A DNA stretch of 64,000 bases from Pseudoalteromonas phenolica (GCF_005886345.1 NZ_PNEC01000021.1:301909-365908), one strand, 5' to 3'; numbered from the stretch's first letter, positions 1-9,636 are shown. The notes: generated by a model from the letters alone, not told the origin. Translations and numbers: made by a program.

Positions 1-1827
1 CAAGTAGGTCAAAACTGGAACCTAGCAAACATCGAACGTATCGAAGTATTACGGGGTCCTCAGGGCACACTTTACGGTCGTAACTCAATCGGTGGTGCAA
101 TCAACATCATCACTAAACAGCCAGATCAAGCTGCAGTCACTAAAGTAAGTGCTGAAGTGGGTACTCGTGGTCGCTTAAAAGGCAGCATCTTCACTAACCA
201 AGCTGTGACTGAAGATTTAGCGTTTAACTTTAACATGGGCTTTAACCGTCGCGGTGGTTTAGGTGAGTTCATCAACTTGCCAAATGCTGAATACGATGTG
301 GGCGAAAACCAAGAATTCCACGGTCGTCTTTCTGTAAAATACAATGCAAGCGAAGACTTACGTTTCGTATTCACAGCTGATGCAAACGATGGTGAAGGTG
401 GTACACGCCCATTCACAACTTTAATTGACGAACTACCAAATGGTCGTTTAGCGCAAAGCGGTTTAACAAACGCTGACGTTGCAGCTGACCCATATGACAA
501 CGCAACCAGCACCATTGAAACTGCAACCGTTTCAAACAAAGCAAACGGCATCTCTTTAACGGCTGAATACGACATCAACGCTGATCTTGGTACTAAGTTC
601 ATCTTCTCTAAGCGTTCATCAGAATACAAAGCGGGTCTTGATGATGATGGCACAGCAGTAAAACTGGACCACTACCCGGAGCGTGGTACAGCTGATCAAA
701 CTTCTGTTGAACTGCAATTAACGGGTTACTTAGGCTCTGTTGACTTCGTAACGGGTGTTTACTGGTTTAATGAAGAAGGTAGTAACCGTCAAAGCGACAC
801 TGAAGCACAATTCAATGGCGGCCCAACAAAACTTGAACTTGACCAAGAAACAACAAGCCGCGCCATATTCGTAAACGTAGGTTACGATGCAACTGATGAG
901 TTACGTCTATCTGGCGGTGTGCGTTACACCGAAGATGAGAAATCAGCGTCAACAAACGTATTTGACCCAGTAGGTACAATTCACTCAAGCCGTGAATGGG
1001 ACGAAGTGTCTTATGAAGTCGCTGCAAACTACACGTTTGAAAACGGTCTAAACTGGTACGGTACAGTTCAAACTGGTTACCAATCAGGCCAGTACCCAGC
1101 ACGCCCATATTTTTTAATCGGTCAATTCTTCGGTGCAGGTGGTTTTGATAACCCAGAAGCCGCTGCAATTGTGCGTGCAAACAACGCATTTATGGCGAGT
1201 GATAACATCAGCGCAATCAACTACGAAACAGGTTTCAAAGGCCAGTTAACAGATGATTTCAGCATGAGTGTGGCATTCTTTAACACCGAGTATGACGATC
1301 TACCTTACCAAGTAAACACGTCAACAGAGACAGGTTTTGATACTAATAACCTGATCGTTGAGCAAACCTCTCGTGGTGTTGAATTTGAAAGCACGTATTA
1401 CGTGACTGATAACTTTACACTTCACTCAAGCTTTGGCTTTATGGACGTGGACGTTAAAGAGCAAAATGGCATTAAGCCAGTTGCACCACTTACACCTGAG
1501 TGGACTGCATCACTTAGCCCGTCATACACGTTTGAACTTGAAAACAACGCGACAGTAACAAGCCGCTTTGACGTATCTTTCCGTGACAGCATGTACGGTG
1601 AGCCAAGCTCAGATCCACTTCGCATGACGCAAGTTGATAGCCGCACAACAGTAAACTTCGATATCTCTTACGCGCCTGCAAATGCAAACTGGGATGTATC
1701 ACTTTACGGTCGTAACATCTTTGATGAGCGTTATGATGATGCGCGCTTAAACACAGGAGATTACTTGCTTGTTATCAAGAGTAATGATGCAAGCGAGTTT
1801 GGTGTTCGCTACCGCGCCACTTTTTAA
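1..1827 (+). CDS. TonB-dependent receptor, 3' part (5' end outside window)
   Basis: The frame is open from base 1 and ends at a TAA at 1825-1827, giving 608 residues without an N-terminus. The first residues read NIERIEVLRGPQGTLYGRNS followed by IGGAINIITKQ, which is the typical end of the TonB plug domain. The rest is a beta-strand-rich barrel with alternating aromatic residues (YETGFKG, YTFENGLNWYG) and the usual C-terminal phenylalanine (RYRATF). TonB receptors import siderophores, vitamins, glycans or peptides across the outer membrane using energy from TonB-ExbBD. The substrate cannot be told from the sequence. The signal peptide, TonB box and most of the plug lie to the left. A strong hairpin follows, so the downstream lipoprotein is probably a separate unit. 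Confidence 0.93.
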   Translation, partial: QVGQNWNLANIERIEVLRGPQGTLYGRNSIGGAINIITKQPDQAAVTKVSAEVGTRGRLKGSIFTNQAVTEDLAFNFNMGFNRRGGLGEFINLPNAEYDVGENQEFHGRLSVKYNASEDLRFVFTADANDGEGGTRPFTTLIDELPNGRLAQSGLTNADVAADPYDNATSTIETATVSNKANGISLTAEYDINADLGTKFIFSKRSSEYKAGLDDDGTAVKLDHYPERGTADQTSVELQLTGYLGSVDFVTGVYWFNEEGSNRQSDTEAQFNGGPTKLELDQETTSRAIFVNVGYDATDELRLSGGVRYTEDEKSASTNVFDPVGTIHSSREWDEVSYEVAANYTFENGLNWYGTVQTGYQSGQYPARPYFLIGQFFGAGGFDNPEAAAIVRANNAFMASDNISAINYETGFKGQLTDDFSMSVAFFNTEYDDLPYQVNTSTETGFDTNNLIVEQTSRGVEFESTYYVTDNFTLHSSFGFMDVDVKEQNGIKPVAPLTPEWTASLSPSYTFELENNATVTSRFDVSFRDSMYGEPSSDPLRMTQVDSRTTVNFDISYAPANANWDVSLYGRNIFDERYDDARLNTGDYLLVIKSNDASEFGVRYRATF

Positions 1828-1852
1828 TTTAAAGCAAATTTAAATTAATACC

Positions 1853-1885
1853 GCATTGCCAATGTCTCGTTGGCAATGCAACTTT
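1853..1885 (+). terminator. Rho-independent terminator after the TonB receptor
   Basis: A perfect 10-bp stem (GCATTGCCAA / TTGGCAATGC) with a 7-base loop spans 1853-1879 and is followed by a short AT-rich tail. It lies 26 bases past the receptor stop codon. Confidence 0.7.
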
Positions 1886-1994
1886 AATTCTCATCTATTA
1901 TTGACGTTCTGTTCACAATTCATCACAAAGCGAGTTGATTTATATATGAATAATAAAGTAGCATCCTGCAAATTTTTATAACCACGGATGTCTA

Positions 1995-3257
1995 ATGGAC
2001 TTACTAAAAAACCGTCAGGAAAAGACGGTAAAAAAACTATTACTTAGCTCTCTAATTGCCCTATCACTGTCTGCATGCGGCGGAGGCGGAGGTGATGATA
2101 AATCTGAACCTCCAGGAATAAAAAATATCACCTATACTGCCTTACCATCAACTTCAAGTGCTGATGAAGGTGACACAATAAATTTAAGTTTAAACACTCA
2201 GGGCACTGGTGCTTCAGATTTAAAATTTACTTGGTCTGTAAAGCTAGATAATCAAGATGTTACTTTTACCGGTCAAGGTACTGATAGCATATCTTTCACA
2301 GCCCCTGATGTTGATAAGAACTCGACCATCATCATTAATGTTTCTCTAGACAGCTCGAACACCATAGGCTTTAGGGATCAATCAACCCTTATTTCTGTGA
2401 CTGATTTAAATCCAGCACCTGTAGAGCCTCCAATTGTTGCACCTGAAACGCCGCCCACAATTGAGTTAGATTTATCTAACTTAAACAATGGCAGCACCTG
2501 GATTGAAACACAGCAACTATATGTAAAAACAGTACTTGCAGATAGTAGCTATACCACAGTAGAAACAAAGGTTATTAGGCCTCTTATTATTGAAAGCACT
2601 AATACAGAGCTGGCTAATTTCACTGCAGATTATTGTGGGTTTGAAGATATTTTAGAAATAGCACCTACAGCCATGTTTGACCCTGTTCAATGCTCTGAAG
2701 GTGAAGGCGAGACTGTTTTAACCCAGCAAGAAGACTCTTTCAGTGTTACAAAATTGTGTGATGGCGTTGTTGTTGCGAAAAGTGAGTTTAAGAAACACAG
2801 TGATGATTCAGTTACACGTTTCGGTAGTTTAGAGTTAACTTTCGACAATTACCCTGAACTAAAAACCGACAATAACTTATGTGGTTTAGTCGCAACTTCA
2901 ACAGCCAAAGCATTCACTGCAAATAATGTTGAAATTGACCAATCTGTTTCCTCAGCGATTCGATTATTGACTGAATATGAGGGTAGTCCATTTGAGTTAT
3001 TCTTCTCAACTGACACAGCGCCAACTGGCCTATTTGGATCCTTAGATAGCTTCATGAGTGGTGGTGCTTATCACGCTAAACTCATTACTGAAGTTTACCC
3101 TGAAATCAGTGATCCTGTTAAAAGTAGTTCGGGTACAATTACCTTCGAATTTGGTAATACCCTATCTAACATCAATGCAGACTTCAGATTTACACTTCCT
3201 GTCTCTAATGCTCCGAGCGAGCAAGTTGAAGGTAAATTTGAGCTCATCATCGAATAA
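1995..3257 (+). CDS. Putative outer-membrane lipoprotein, unknown function
   Basis: This 420-residue protein has an N-terminal hydrophobic stretch ending in a lipobox (LSLSAC, Cys about residue 28) followed by a Gly run and an acidic linker, so it should be a lipoprotein. Residues 45-135 look like an Ig-like or cadherin-like beta-sandwich (repeated beta strands, FTWSVKLDNQDVTFTG). A Pro-rich linker (PAPVEPPIVAPETPP) separates this from a C-terminal region of about 270 residues with several cysteines (DYCGFEDI, PVQCSEGE, KLCDGV, NNLCGLV). I do not recognise the C-terminal domain. The ATG at 1995 is the only in-frame start that keeps the basic n-region. It may work at the cell surface, but there is no direct evidence for a role. 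Confidence 0.75.
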   Translation: MDLLKNRQEKTVKKLLLSSLIALSLSACGGGGGDDKSEPPGIKNITYTALPSTSSADEGDTINLSLNTQGTGASDLKFTWSVKLDNQDVTFTGQGTDSISFTAPDVDKNSTIIINVSLDSSNTIGFRDQSTLISVTDLNPAPVEPPIVAPETPPTIELDLSNLNNGSTWIETQQLYVKTVLADSSYTTVETKVIRPLIIESTNTELANFTADYCGFEDILEIAPTAMFDPVQCSEGEGETVLTQQEDSFSVTKLCDGVVVAKSEFKKHSDDSVTRFGSLELTFDNYPELKTDNNLCGLVATSTAKAFTANNVEIDQSVSSAIRLLTEYEGSPFELFFSTDTAPTGLFGSLDSFMSGGAYHAKLITEVYPEISDPVKSSSGTITFEFGNTLSNINADFRFTLPVSNAPSEQVEGKFELIIE

Positions 3258-3273
3258 AATTATGAATGTATCT

Positions 3274-3302
3274 GGCTAGGTGTAACACCTAGCCTATTTT
3301 TT
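3274..3302 (+). terminator. Rho-independent terminator after the lipoprotein gene
   Basis: A perfect stem GGCTAGGTG / CACCTAGCC with a TAA loop is followed by TATTTTTT. It starts 17 bases after the stop codon. Confidence 0.9.
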
Positions 3303-3448
3303 CTTAAATCAGTAATTTTAAATCTCACCAAAAAGCCAATAAAACTAAATTAGTGATATGCATATTGCTTGAAGTAAGACTAAACTCAATACAAGTAAAC
3401 AGCACAAAAATGGCGATACATGTTTGATACTTCTTAGTTTGTTGTTGA

Positions 3449-4831
3449 ATTCCATCTGAAAAATTAGACTTCTGCAAATGGCAACGCCTAGTAGATATGA
3501 TGGCACAAATGTATGAGTCATCTTCAGGCGTCATTCTTCAGTACCGCCAAGGTGTTTTCAATGTCGTTTCTACCAATTCAAATGTTGACAACTTCTTAGT
3601 AAAAAATGTCAACTGGCCTTGGGAAATGATAAGTTTCTGTCGCCGTATAATGGAAACTAAAGATAAACTTTATGTGAGTGATACCGAAGCATCTGATGAA
3701 TGGTGCTGTGTTACACCATTACAATAAGAGCCAGTTCGCTCTTACCTTAGTTTTCTGCTATTTTGGCCTGATGGCAGTTTATTTGGCTCCTTTTGTGTCA
3801 TAGATACTAAGTCAACAAACTATAGTGACGCACTTATCGATGCGCTCCAACAACTTAAACTAATTGTTGAGAGTAAGCTTAAACATACCTGGGATGCCTT
3901 GAAGATCCGTTCAATGTTGACAGATAGGATCTCTGCGGGAGAACTAAATTCTAATGACAAACCTGAGCTAGAATTAGTAAAACGCGCCTTACGATCACAA
4001 GAATCAATAAATACAGCAACCTTAGCCTCATTAATGGATGTGGTGGTTAGAACAGATGACAAGGGCAGTATTTTATCAGCAAATCAATCGGTTGTATTAA
4101 TGTTCGGCTATAGTAATACAGATCTAATAGGCGTAAATATCAATACGCTTTTAAATGAAATAGAAGAGTCTTATTCAGAGAATAAACATCACTAAGGACT
4201 GATTGATACGCTTCAAGCAAAACACAAAGATGGTCACCTATTTTATGTATAACGTACAGTCACGAGTATTAATGTAGCTGGTCAGAGCCAGTTTATTTAT
4301 TTGGTCTCTGATATTACCGATAAAATTCAAAACCAAGAAATTCTCAAACAACTCGCGCTATACGATGGTCTAACAGAATGCGCGAATCGTCATTTACTCG
4401 CTGAACGTTTTAAATATGAAGTTGCACGCTCTGCCAGAAAAAATTCGACTTTTTCTCTCGCATTCATAGATTTAGAAAACTTTAAGCCTATTAATGACAG
4501 CTTTGGTCATGAAACTGGTGACATGGTACTAAAAGAAGTTGCTAAGCGCATGAAACAAAGCGTAAGGAGGCATGATTTAGTTGTCCGATATGGGGGTGAT
4601 GAATTTATCGTTTTATTGAGCAACAAGATATCAGAGTCCATTATTCATCAGAAATTGAATAATGCGCTCAGCCATCCCATAAGCTATCAAGACCAATCAC
4701 TCACTGTTTCAGGCAGTATTGGCGTAGCAACTTACCCTGAACATGGTGATACACTAGAAATACTCATATCTCATGCTGATAAGAAAATGTATAAAAATAA
4801 AGCGCAGATAAAAGGAAATAGAGGCACTTAA
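3449..4831 (+). pseudogene. GAF-PAS-GGDEF diguanylate cyclase, broken by three in-frame TAA codons
   Basis: One frame carries recognisable homology throughout. An N-terminal GAF segment (KLDFCKWQRLVDMMAQMYESSSG) leads to a PAS segment (SLMDVVVRTDDKGSILSANQS, then FGY) and a GGDEF domain with an intact signature (VVRYGGDEFIVLLS, about 4587-4622). The domain architecture is that of a sensory diguanylate cyclase making c-di-GMP. The frame is interrupted only by TAA at 3725, 4193 and 4250. Reading through each stop keeps the domain sequence continuous, for example EPVRSYLSFLLFWPDGSLFG after the first stop and RTVTSINVAGQSQFIYLV after the third. No frameshift is needed. The upstream limit is a TGA at 3446, and no normal start codon is left before the homologous region. 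The GGDEF part from 4301 alone could still be translated (176 residues), but I see no good ribosome-binding site for it. Confidence 0.85.
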
Positions 4832-4892
4832 AGTGCATTTGCTAACTTTGTAACAGTAGCGAAGTCTTTCTGAAAAAGAAGTTAATAAACAT

Positions 4893-4920
4893 AAATGGCC
4901 TTATAAAAAGGCCATTTTTT
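4893..4920. terminator. Bidirectional terminator between convergent genes
   Basis: An 8-bp stem AAATGGCC / GGCCATTT with an AT-rich loop ends in a T run on the plus strand. It separates the GGDEF pseudogene from the minus-strand small peptide gene and could serve both. Confidence 0.8.
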
Positions 4921-4926
4921 AAAATG

Positions 4927-5103
4927 CTATTTTGTTTGCGTATTACCCCAACAAATACGCGGATCACTCGGGCGAGTGTTACATCCCTCATAGAGCGTAA
5001 AGTTTACATCCTCAGTACCACCAGCTAATGCCGCAGTTAATTCACGAGGTAGCTGCTTATTTATTAAAGATTTAAGTGGTTTCTTGTTTAATTGTAGCTT
5101 CAT
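4927..5103 (-). CDS. Small double-glycine-leader peptide, candidate RiPP or bacteriocin precursor
   Basis: A 58-residue minus-strand ORF begins at ATG 5103 with a good ribosome-binding site (AAGGAA, 8 bases before the start) and stops at TAG 4927. The first 29 residues start MKLQLNKKPLKSL, are basic, and end in ELTAALAGG at residues 21-29. This is the pattern of double-glycine leaders cleaved by C39-peptidase ABC exporters, and of the LxLxKKxxxxL leaders of many ribosomal peptide precursors. The predicted 29-residue core starts TEDVNF, is rich in Thr, Pro and Asn, and holds two cysteines (C41 and C51) that could form a disulfide or thioether. No modifying enzyme or exporter is next to it; the neighbours are a decayed GGDEF gene and a symporter. 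The reading frame, RBS and leader are seen directly; the function is inferred. Confidence 0.7.
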   Translation of the reverse strand: MKLQLNKKPLKSLINKQLPRELTAALAGGTEDVNFTLYEGCNTRPSDPRICWGNTQTK

Positions 5104-5242
5104 TTTAACATTCCTTATATTGTTGAAATTTCAACCTACAATGAAAAAAGCAAAAAGTCTAACACTTTACGTTTAGTTTACATTGCAAAATTGAATTTCT
5201 GTATTTACTACAAGCGAATAATTATTAACGAGCCATATAACA

Positions 5243-6649
5243 ATGATAAATAGCGCAATTAGTACCATTAACAATTTACTGTGGGGCCAAGGCCAAATAC
5301 TCATTTATTTGCTGTTATTTGCAGGCTTCTGGTTTTCATTCAAGCTCAAGTTTGTGCAGTTTCGCCACTTTAGATACATGTTCAAAGTGATGAAAGACAG
5401 CACCCAAGGCGATAAATCTGGTATCAGCTCGTTTCAAGCTTTGTGTACTGGTTTATCGGCTCGGGTTGGCACTGGTAACTTAGCTGGCGTTGCCATTGCC
5501 ATCTCTTTAGGAGGCAGTGGCGCGGTATTTTGGATGTGGCTGATTGCGCTATTAGGTATGGCGACTGGGTTCGCTGAAAGCGTACTCGGTCAGCTTTATA
5601 AAATTCGAGACGGCAACAATGAATTTCGTGGTGGTCCTGCCTACTATATTCGTAAAGGGCTTAACAAACCTTGGCTCGCAGTACTGTTCGCGCTGTGTTT
5701 GTTCTTAGGCTACGGGGTGAGCTTTAGCGCAATGCAAGCTAACACCATTGCAGATGCGTTGAACAATACTTTTGCTATCGACCCAACTTATTCAGGGGCG
5801 GTGATTGCCGTTATCGCAGGTTTCATTGTGGTAGGCGGCCTTCGCAGTATTGCCCGTTTTGCCGAGCTCATAGTGCCCTTTATGGGACTGGCCTTTGTGG
5901 CCGTTGCGTTGATAATTACTGCAATGAATATTCATCACCTCCCTACTATGTTTGCAGATATGTTTGCCTCGGCATTTGGCTTAACAGAAGCTGGTGCGGG
6001 TGCACTCGGTGCAGCCATTAAAAATGGTATTCAACGGGGATTATATTCGAATGAAGCAGGCGCAGGTAGCGTGCCCCATGCTGCAGCAGGTGCGTCTCCA
6101 GTTCCAAATCACCCTGTTGCGCAAGGCTATGTGCAAATGCTTGGAGTATTTGTCGATACCATTGTTTTATGTAGCTGTACCGCCCTCGTCATTTTACTGT
6201 CTGACATTACTATCAGTGGCGAAATGGAAGGCATTGGCATGACACAAAACGCCATGAGCAGTCACTTTGGTGAATTTGGTCATTATTTTGTCGCTGCGGC
6301 CATTACCTTATTTGCCTTCACTTCAGTAGTTGCAAACTATGCTTACGCAGAGAGTAACCTTCATTTATTCAAACTCGACAATAAACTGGGTCGCGCAGCC
6401 TATACGGCCTTATATTTATTTATGGTGTTTTGGGGAGCAACTGCATCACTCAAAGAGGTATGGAGCATGGCCGACGCCGCCCTTGGTTTAATGACCTTAG
6501 TGAACGTTTACGCCATTGTGCTGCTCACCCCAACCATTGTTAGTATTACCAAAGACTATCAAAGCCAGTTAAAAGCCAATAAAACCCCAGAGTTCAAATT
6601 AGACAATGTTGAAATTCAGGGTAAAACAGAAAAAGGCATGTGGGAATAA
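5243..6649 (+). CDS. AGCS family sodium:alanine/glycine symporter
   Basis: This 468-residue inner-membrane protein has about ten to eleven hydrophobic segments. The AGCS family imports alanine, glycine or related small amino acids (some members D-alanine) with Na+ or H+. Diagnostic stretches are seen: FQALCTGLSARVGTGNLAGVA (about residues 64-84), EFRGGPAYYIRKGL (about 126-139) and GIQRGLYSNEAGAGSVPHAAA (about 262-282). The length matches the family. The ATG at 5243 is the first in a frame that gives the usual N-terminus. It is a single gene with no operon partner. Substrate choice cannot be read from sequence, but the D-amino-acid genes 5 kb downstream make a D-Ala/Ala role worth considering. 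Confidence 0.95.
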   Translation: MINSAISTINNLLWGQGQILIYLLLFAGFWFSFKLKFVQFRHFRYMFKVMKDSTQGDKSGISSFQALCTGLSARVGTGNLAGVAIAISLGGSGAVFWMWLIALLGMATGFAESVLGQLYKIRDGNNEFRGGPAYYIRKGLNKPWLAVLFALCLFLGYGVSFSAMQANTIADALNNTFAIDPTYSGAVIAVIAGFIVVGGLRSIARFAELIVPFMGLAFVAVALIITAMNIHHLPTMFADMFASAFGLTEAGAGALGAAIKNGIQRGLYSNEAGAGSVPHAAAGASPVPNHPVAQGYVQMLGVFVDTIVLCSCTALVILLSDITISGEMEGIGMTQNAMSSHFGEFGHYFVAAAITLFAFTSVVANYAYAESNLHLFKLDNKLGRAAYTALYLFMVFWGATASLKEVWSMADAALGLMTLVNVYAIVLLTPTIVSITKDYQSQLKANKTPEFKLDNVEIQGKTEKGMWE

Positions 6650-6989
6650 ACTGGGTTAGGTCGCGTGTCTGCAGTCAGGTTTGATAGGAAGACTACTCAA
6701 ACCTAGCTGTTATTTAAACTATGAGCTGAATTAGTGATTTAACGCTATATGTAGACTTTATATGCCACGTTACTTCATATTGGAATGTTTTAAACTTATG
6801 ATTTACCAACAAAAAGTAATTTAACCCACTAGCTTTACCGTGTACTTCTCTTTTGTTCAATCATACAATTACCATCGAGAGCTAATCGACTTTATTTCTG
6901 ACTGGAATTAGTCATGCAAAGTTCAGAATCGACCAAACAGTAGAGTTAATTCCTATGAATAGGTCGTATTAGCTTTAGGTTAAAAGCAA
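6650..6989. other. Intergenic stretch without a recognisable gene
   Basis: AT-rich spacer between a plus-strand symporter and a minus-strand lipoprotein. A short inverted repeat (AGGTTTGA / TCAAACCT, 6679-6706) without a T run may be a weak terminator for the symporter. I see no ORF with a credible start and no RNA gene. Confidence 0.5.
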
Positions 6990-7571
6990 TTACAATTCTG
7001 CGCTTTCCACTACAGCGATACAACTTCCATTTTGATCTCTAACTACCCATGGATGTTTTAAATAAGTTTGCTGTGTGTAAGAATCAAATCTCTTAAGGCT
7101 ATTATAAAATACTTCCTCACCATCATAGTCAACCCAATAGATATTAATCTCTGAGTGTGTTCCATTTTCAAAAATCAATGAGGTTTCAATTGCACTATTT
7201 AATGATCTCAGACTACCCAAAGAGGTACAATCACTTTTCTTAGTAGATTTATAAAGCTCATTACCACGCATATAAATTGAACATTGAGCCATAACCTTAA
7301 ACATTTTTCGACTTTCAATACACTCTTTTAATGCTCTATCATCAGCTCCTTGTTGATTTGAATATTCGAATGAATAGCCAAAAGCAAACGCTCCATTATC
7401 ATCTACTGCAATTGCAAACGCCTTCAATAAGTCTTTTTTCATATAGGTATCAAGTGCTAATTTATACTTAGATGAATTAATACTTAAATCATTATTAGCT
7501 GACTCGATATTTTTAACAGATGCACAAGACACCAAGGTCAAAAAGGTTAAAATTAAATAAATATTTTTCAT
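6990..7571 (-). CDS. Putative lipoprotein, unknown function
   Basis: The protein is 193 residues when started at the ATG at 7571, which leads directly into a signal peptide (MKNIYLILTFLTLVSC). The lipobox is LVSC with the lipidated Cys at residue 16, so it is exported and membrane-anchored. The longer reading from 7586 only adds MMGYE before the basic residue and is less likely. The mature part has several Cys and a repeated aromatic pattern (NGAFAFGYSFEYSNQQGADDRALKEC), reminiscent of small stress-related lipoproteins with DUF4189-like SxGxA regions, but I do not recognise a family. It stands alone and is convergent with the symporter gene. Confidence 0.65.
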   Translation of the reverse strand: MKNIYLILTFLTLVSCASVKNIESANNDLSINSSKYKLALDTYMKKDLLKAFAIAVDDNGAFAFGYSFEYSNQQGADDRALKECIESRKMFKVMAQCSIYMRGNELYKSTKKSDCTSLGSLRSLNSAIETSLIFENGTHSEINIYWVDYDGEEVFYNSLKRFDSYTQQTYLKHPWVVRDQNGSCIAVVESAEL

Positions 7572-7876
7572 TTCATATCCCATCACTTAATAAAATTATT
7601 TTTGCCATATTCACAACCAATAAGATGTTACCTGCTCATTTCAGATTTTAATGAGCAATAGAAATGAGAGGCTATACACTTTGCATACTATTGCTAAGTT
7701 TATCAACCTCAGGTCTCAATAGTTGCCACTCTATAAATAGATTGCTAAATCTAACAATCCACTCAAAAAGTTTAAATAAGTATTTTTCCGTTGTAGATTA
7801 AGCAGACTCTCTAATGCCTTAAATTTATTTTGCAGAGAGCTAGGAAACAACACTCTGCTTAATGTTAAAAAATTTA

Positions 7877-9421
7877 TTAAGCAGGCAGAATACTCTGCCC
7901 ATGATTAAAGACATTGTTTGGGTCGTACTGACTTTTCACAGCCTGAAGTTTAAAATAATGCTCACCGTAGTAAGCTTGTTGCCAGTCTGTAATTAAAGGG
8001 TCGATGTAATTTACGTATGCACCACCTGTGCTCCATGGTGCCATAACTTGCCTAAAGCCATTTTGCTTAGCTTGCGCGGTATCTATCTGTGAATTGCTGG
8101 CACTGGGGTGAAGTGGTAAATAATATTCGGCACTTGCTATGGCTTTACGATGTGGATAAGCTGTTTCATCCTCACCTATTTCATCAATTTTACCACCGAG
8201 CAAATTCATGATAATCATGCCGTTATGACCATCGCTATTTTGCTGCTCAATTTCAGCTTTTAATGCATTTATACCTGCTGGCGGAATGAGAGAGTTAAAA
8301 AAATCAGAGCTGGCGCCAAACGCACTGCGCTGCATCGTGCCCCCTTCAAATTGCGTGCTTAGATGACAAGATGCGACATTGCCTTCACATGTTCCGAGCA
8401 TAACTCTTCTATAGTCACTCGTATTAAAAGTATTAAATTCAGGGGTTGCTCCAGTCTTGACAATAAAATCGTCCCATAAAATCTTTGCTTCACCTACTGA
8501 GTTTAAACAAAATGCCCGAACATTGACTCTCGGGCCACCAAACGCCCAAGTTGGCAGGCACTGCGCCCACATTTCATTCGGCCACTTCTCTGCCAGAGTT
8601 TGCCAAACCGCGAACACGTCTTCAAAATCATCAAAACTAAAATTCGCTTCAAAAACGGTGATGTCGTTGGCGGCGTGAGTTTTGAATTTAAATTGCGTGA
8701 CAATGCCAAAATTGCCACCGCCGCCACCTCTAAGCGCCCAAAATAGCTCGTTGTGATTGTTTGCATCACAACTAATAATTTCAGCGTCGGCAGTGACAAT
8801 TTCAACCGCTTGCAGCGTATCGCACGTTAGGCCATGCGCTCTATCAACTACGCCGAAACCGCCGCCCATGGCTAACCCTGCAATGCCAACACTTAAACAA
8901 CTGCCCGCAGGAATAGACACGCCCTGCTGTGTTAGTTGATCGTACACGTCTGCAAGCCTTGCTCCTGAGCCTATAGTAGCGATGTCAGCTTGCAATGAGA
9001 TGTCATTCAAATCTGTTACGTCGATTATCATACCTTCGGTTGTCGAATAACCACCATAGCTATGGCTGCCAGAGCGCGGCGCTATATGTAGCTCATGCTC
9101 TTTTGCAAAGCGGATCGCAGCCTGCACGTCTTGTGCATTAGCGCACTTCACCACAGCTTGCGGGTAAATATGATCAAATCGTGTACTAAAGCTTAAACGC
9201 GCCATTGAGTAAGGTTGCTCGTCAGTGGGAAGAATAACGCGACCAGAGACATTATCTTTCAGCGTTTGCCATTGCTCATTTGCGAGTTTACTCACCACAC
9301 CGGTATCTGGGCTGTTATCTATCAGTGGCGGTATAACTTCAGGCGCTGAACTTCCTCCCCCACCACAGGCAGTTAAAAATACAGAGGCGGCTGAAAAGCT
9401 GAGAAACTGTCGACGGTCCAT
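7877..9421 (-). CDS. Secreted berberine-bridge-enzyme-like FAD oxidase (lipoprotein)
   Basis: The 514-residue protein opens with MDRRQFLSFSAASVFLTAC. This combines a twin-arginine-like RRQFL motif with a lipobox (Cys19), so it is probably exported folded with its cofactor and then lipidated. The PCMH-type FAD domain follows (about residues 80-260). His120 in APRSGSHSYGG is in the position that carries 8-alpha-histidyl FAD. Cys175 in PAGSCLSVGIAGLAMGGGFG is in the position of the 6-S-cysteinyl link of bicovalent flavoproteins. The C-terminal BBE region (YDPNNVFNHGQSI) is present. Such enzymes oxidise sugars, alcohols or amines using O2. The substrate is unknown. It is divergent from threonine aldolase and has no operon partner. 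Confidence 0.85.
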   Translation of the reverse strand: MDRRQFLSFSAASVFLTACGGGGSSAPEVIPPLIDNSPDTGVVSKLANEQWQTLKDNVSGRVILPTDEQPYSMARLSFSTRFDHIYPQAVVKCANAQDVQAAIRFAKEHELHIAPRSGSHSYGGYSTTEGMIIDVTDLNDISLQADIATIGSGARLADVYDQLTQQGVSIPAGSCLSVGIAGLAMGGGFGVVDRAHGLTCDTLQAVEIVTADAEIISCDANNHNELFWALRGGGGGNFGIVTQFKFKTHAANDITVFEANFSFDDFEDVFAVWQTLAEKWPNEMWAQCLPTWAFGGPRVNVRAFCLNSVGEAKILWDDFIVKTGATPEFNTFNTSDYRRVMLGTCEGNVASCHLSTQFEGGTMQRSAFGASSDFFNSLIPPAGINALKAEIEQQNSDGHNGMIIMNLLGGKIDEIGEDETAYPHRKAIASAEYYLPLHPSASNSQIDTAQAKQNGFRQVMAPWSTGGAYVNYIDPLITDWQQAYYGEHYFKLQAVKSQYDPNNVFNHGQSILPA

Positions 9422-9636
9422 AACGATCCCTTGGTATTGTTTACTTTGTTGTTTTTATAACCTTTTGAATTACCTACATTATGATAAACCTTTATATTTA
9501 AACAGGGTAAACTGTAGCTATTTCATTGATTATTAATAATTTTCACCTTCCCTTAAAAAGCAGCGTGGTAATTGAATCACCACCCTGCACGCGCTAGACT
9601 GAACTATCACTTTTTTGAAAGATCAATAACAACAAG

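Noticed and set aside
126..653. Long minus-strand ORF opposite the TonB receptor
   Set aside because: It is a shadow of the plus-strand frame with no RBS and no recognisable domain.
3449..4831. TAA reassignment or programmed readthrough explaining the continuous GGDEF frame
   Set aside because: Almost all other genes in the window use TAA as a normal stop, followed by terminators or next genes, so reassignment is untenable. Readthrough at three sites in one gene is far less likely than decay.
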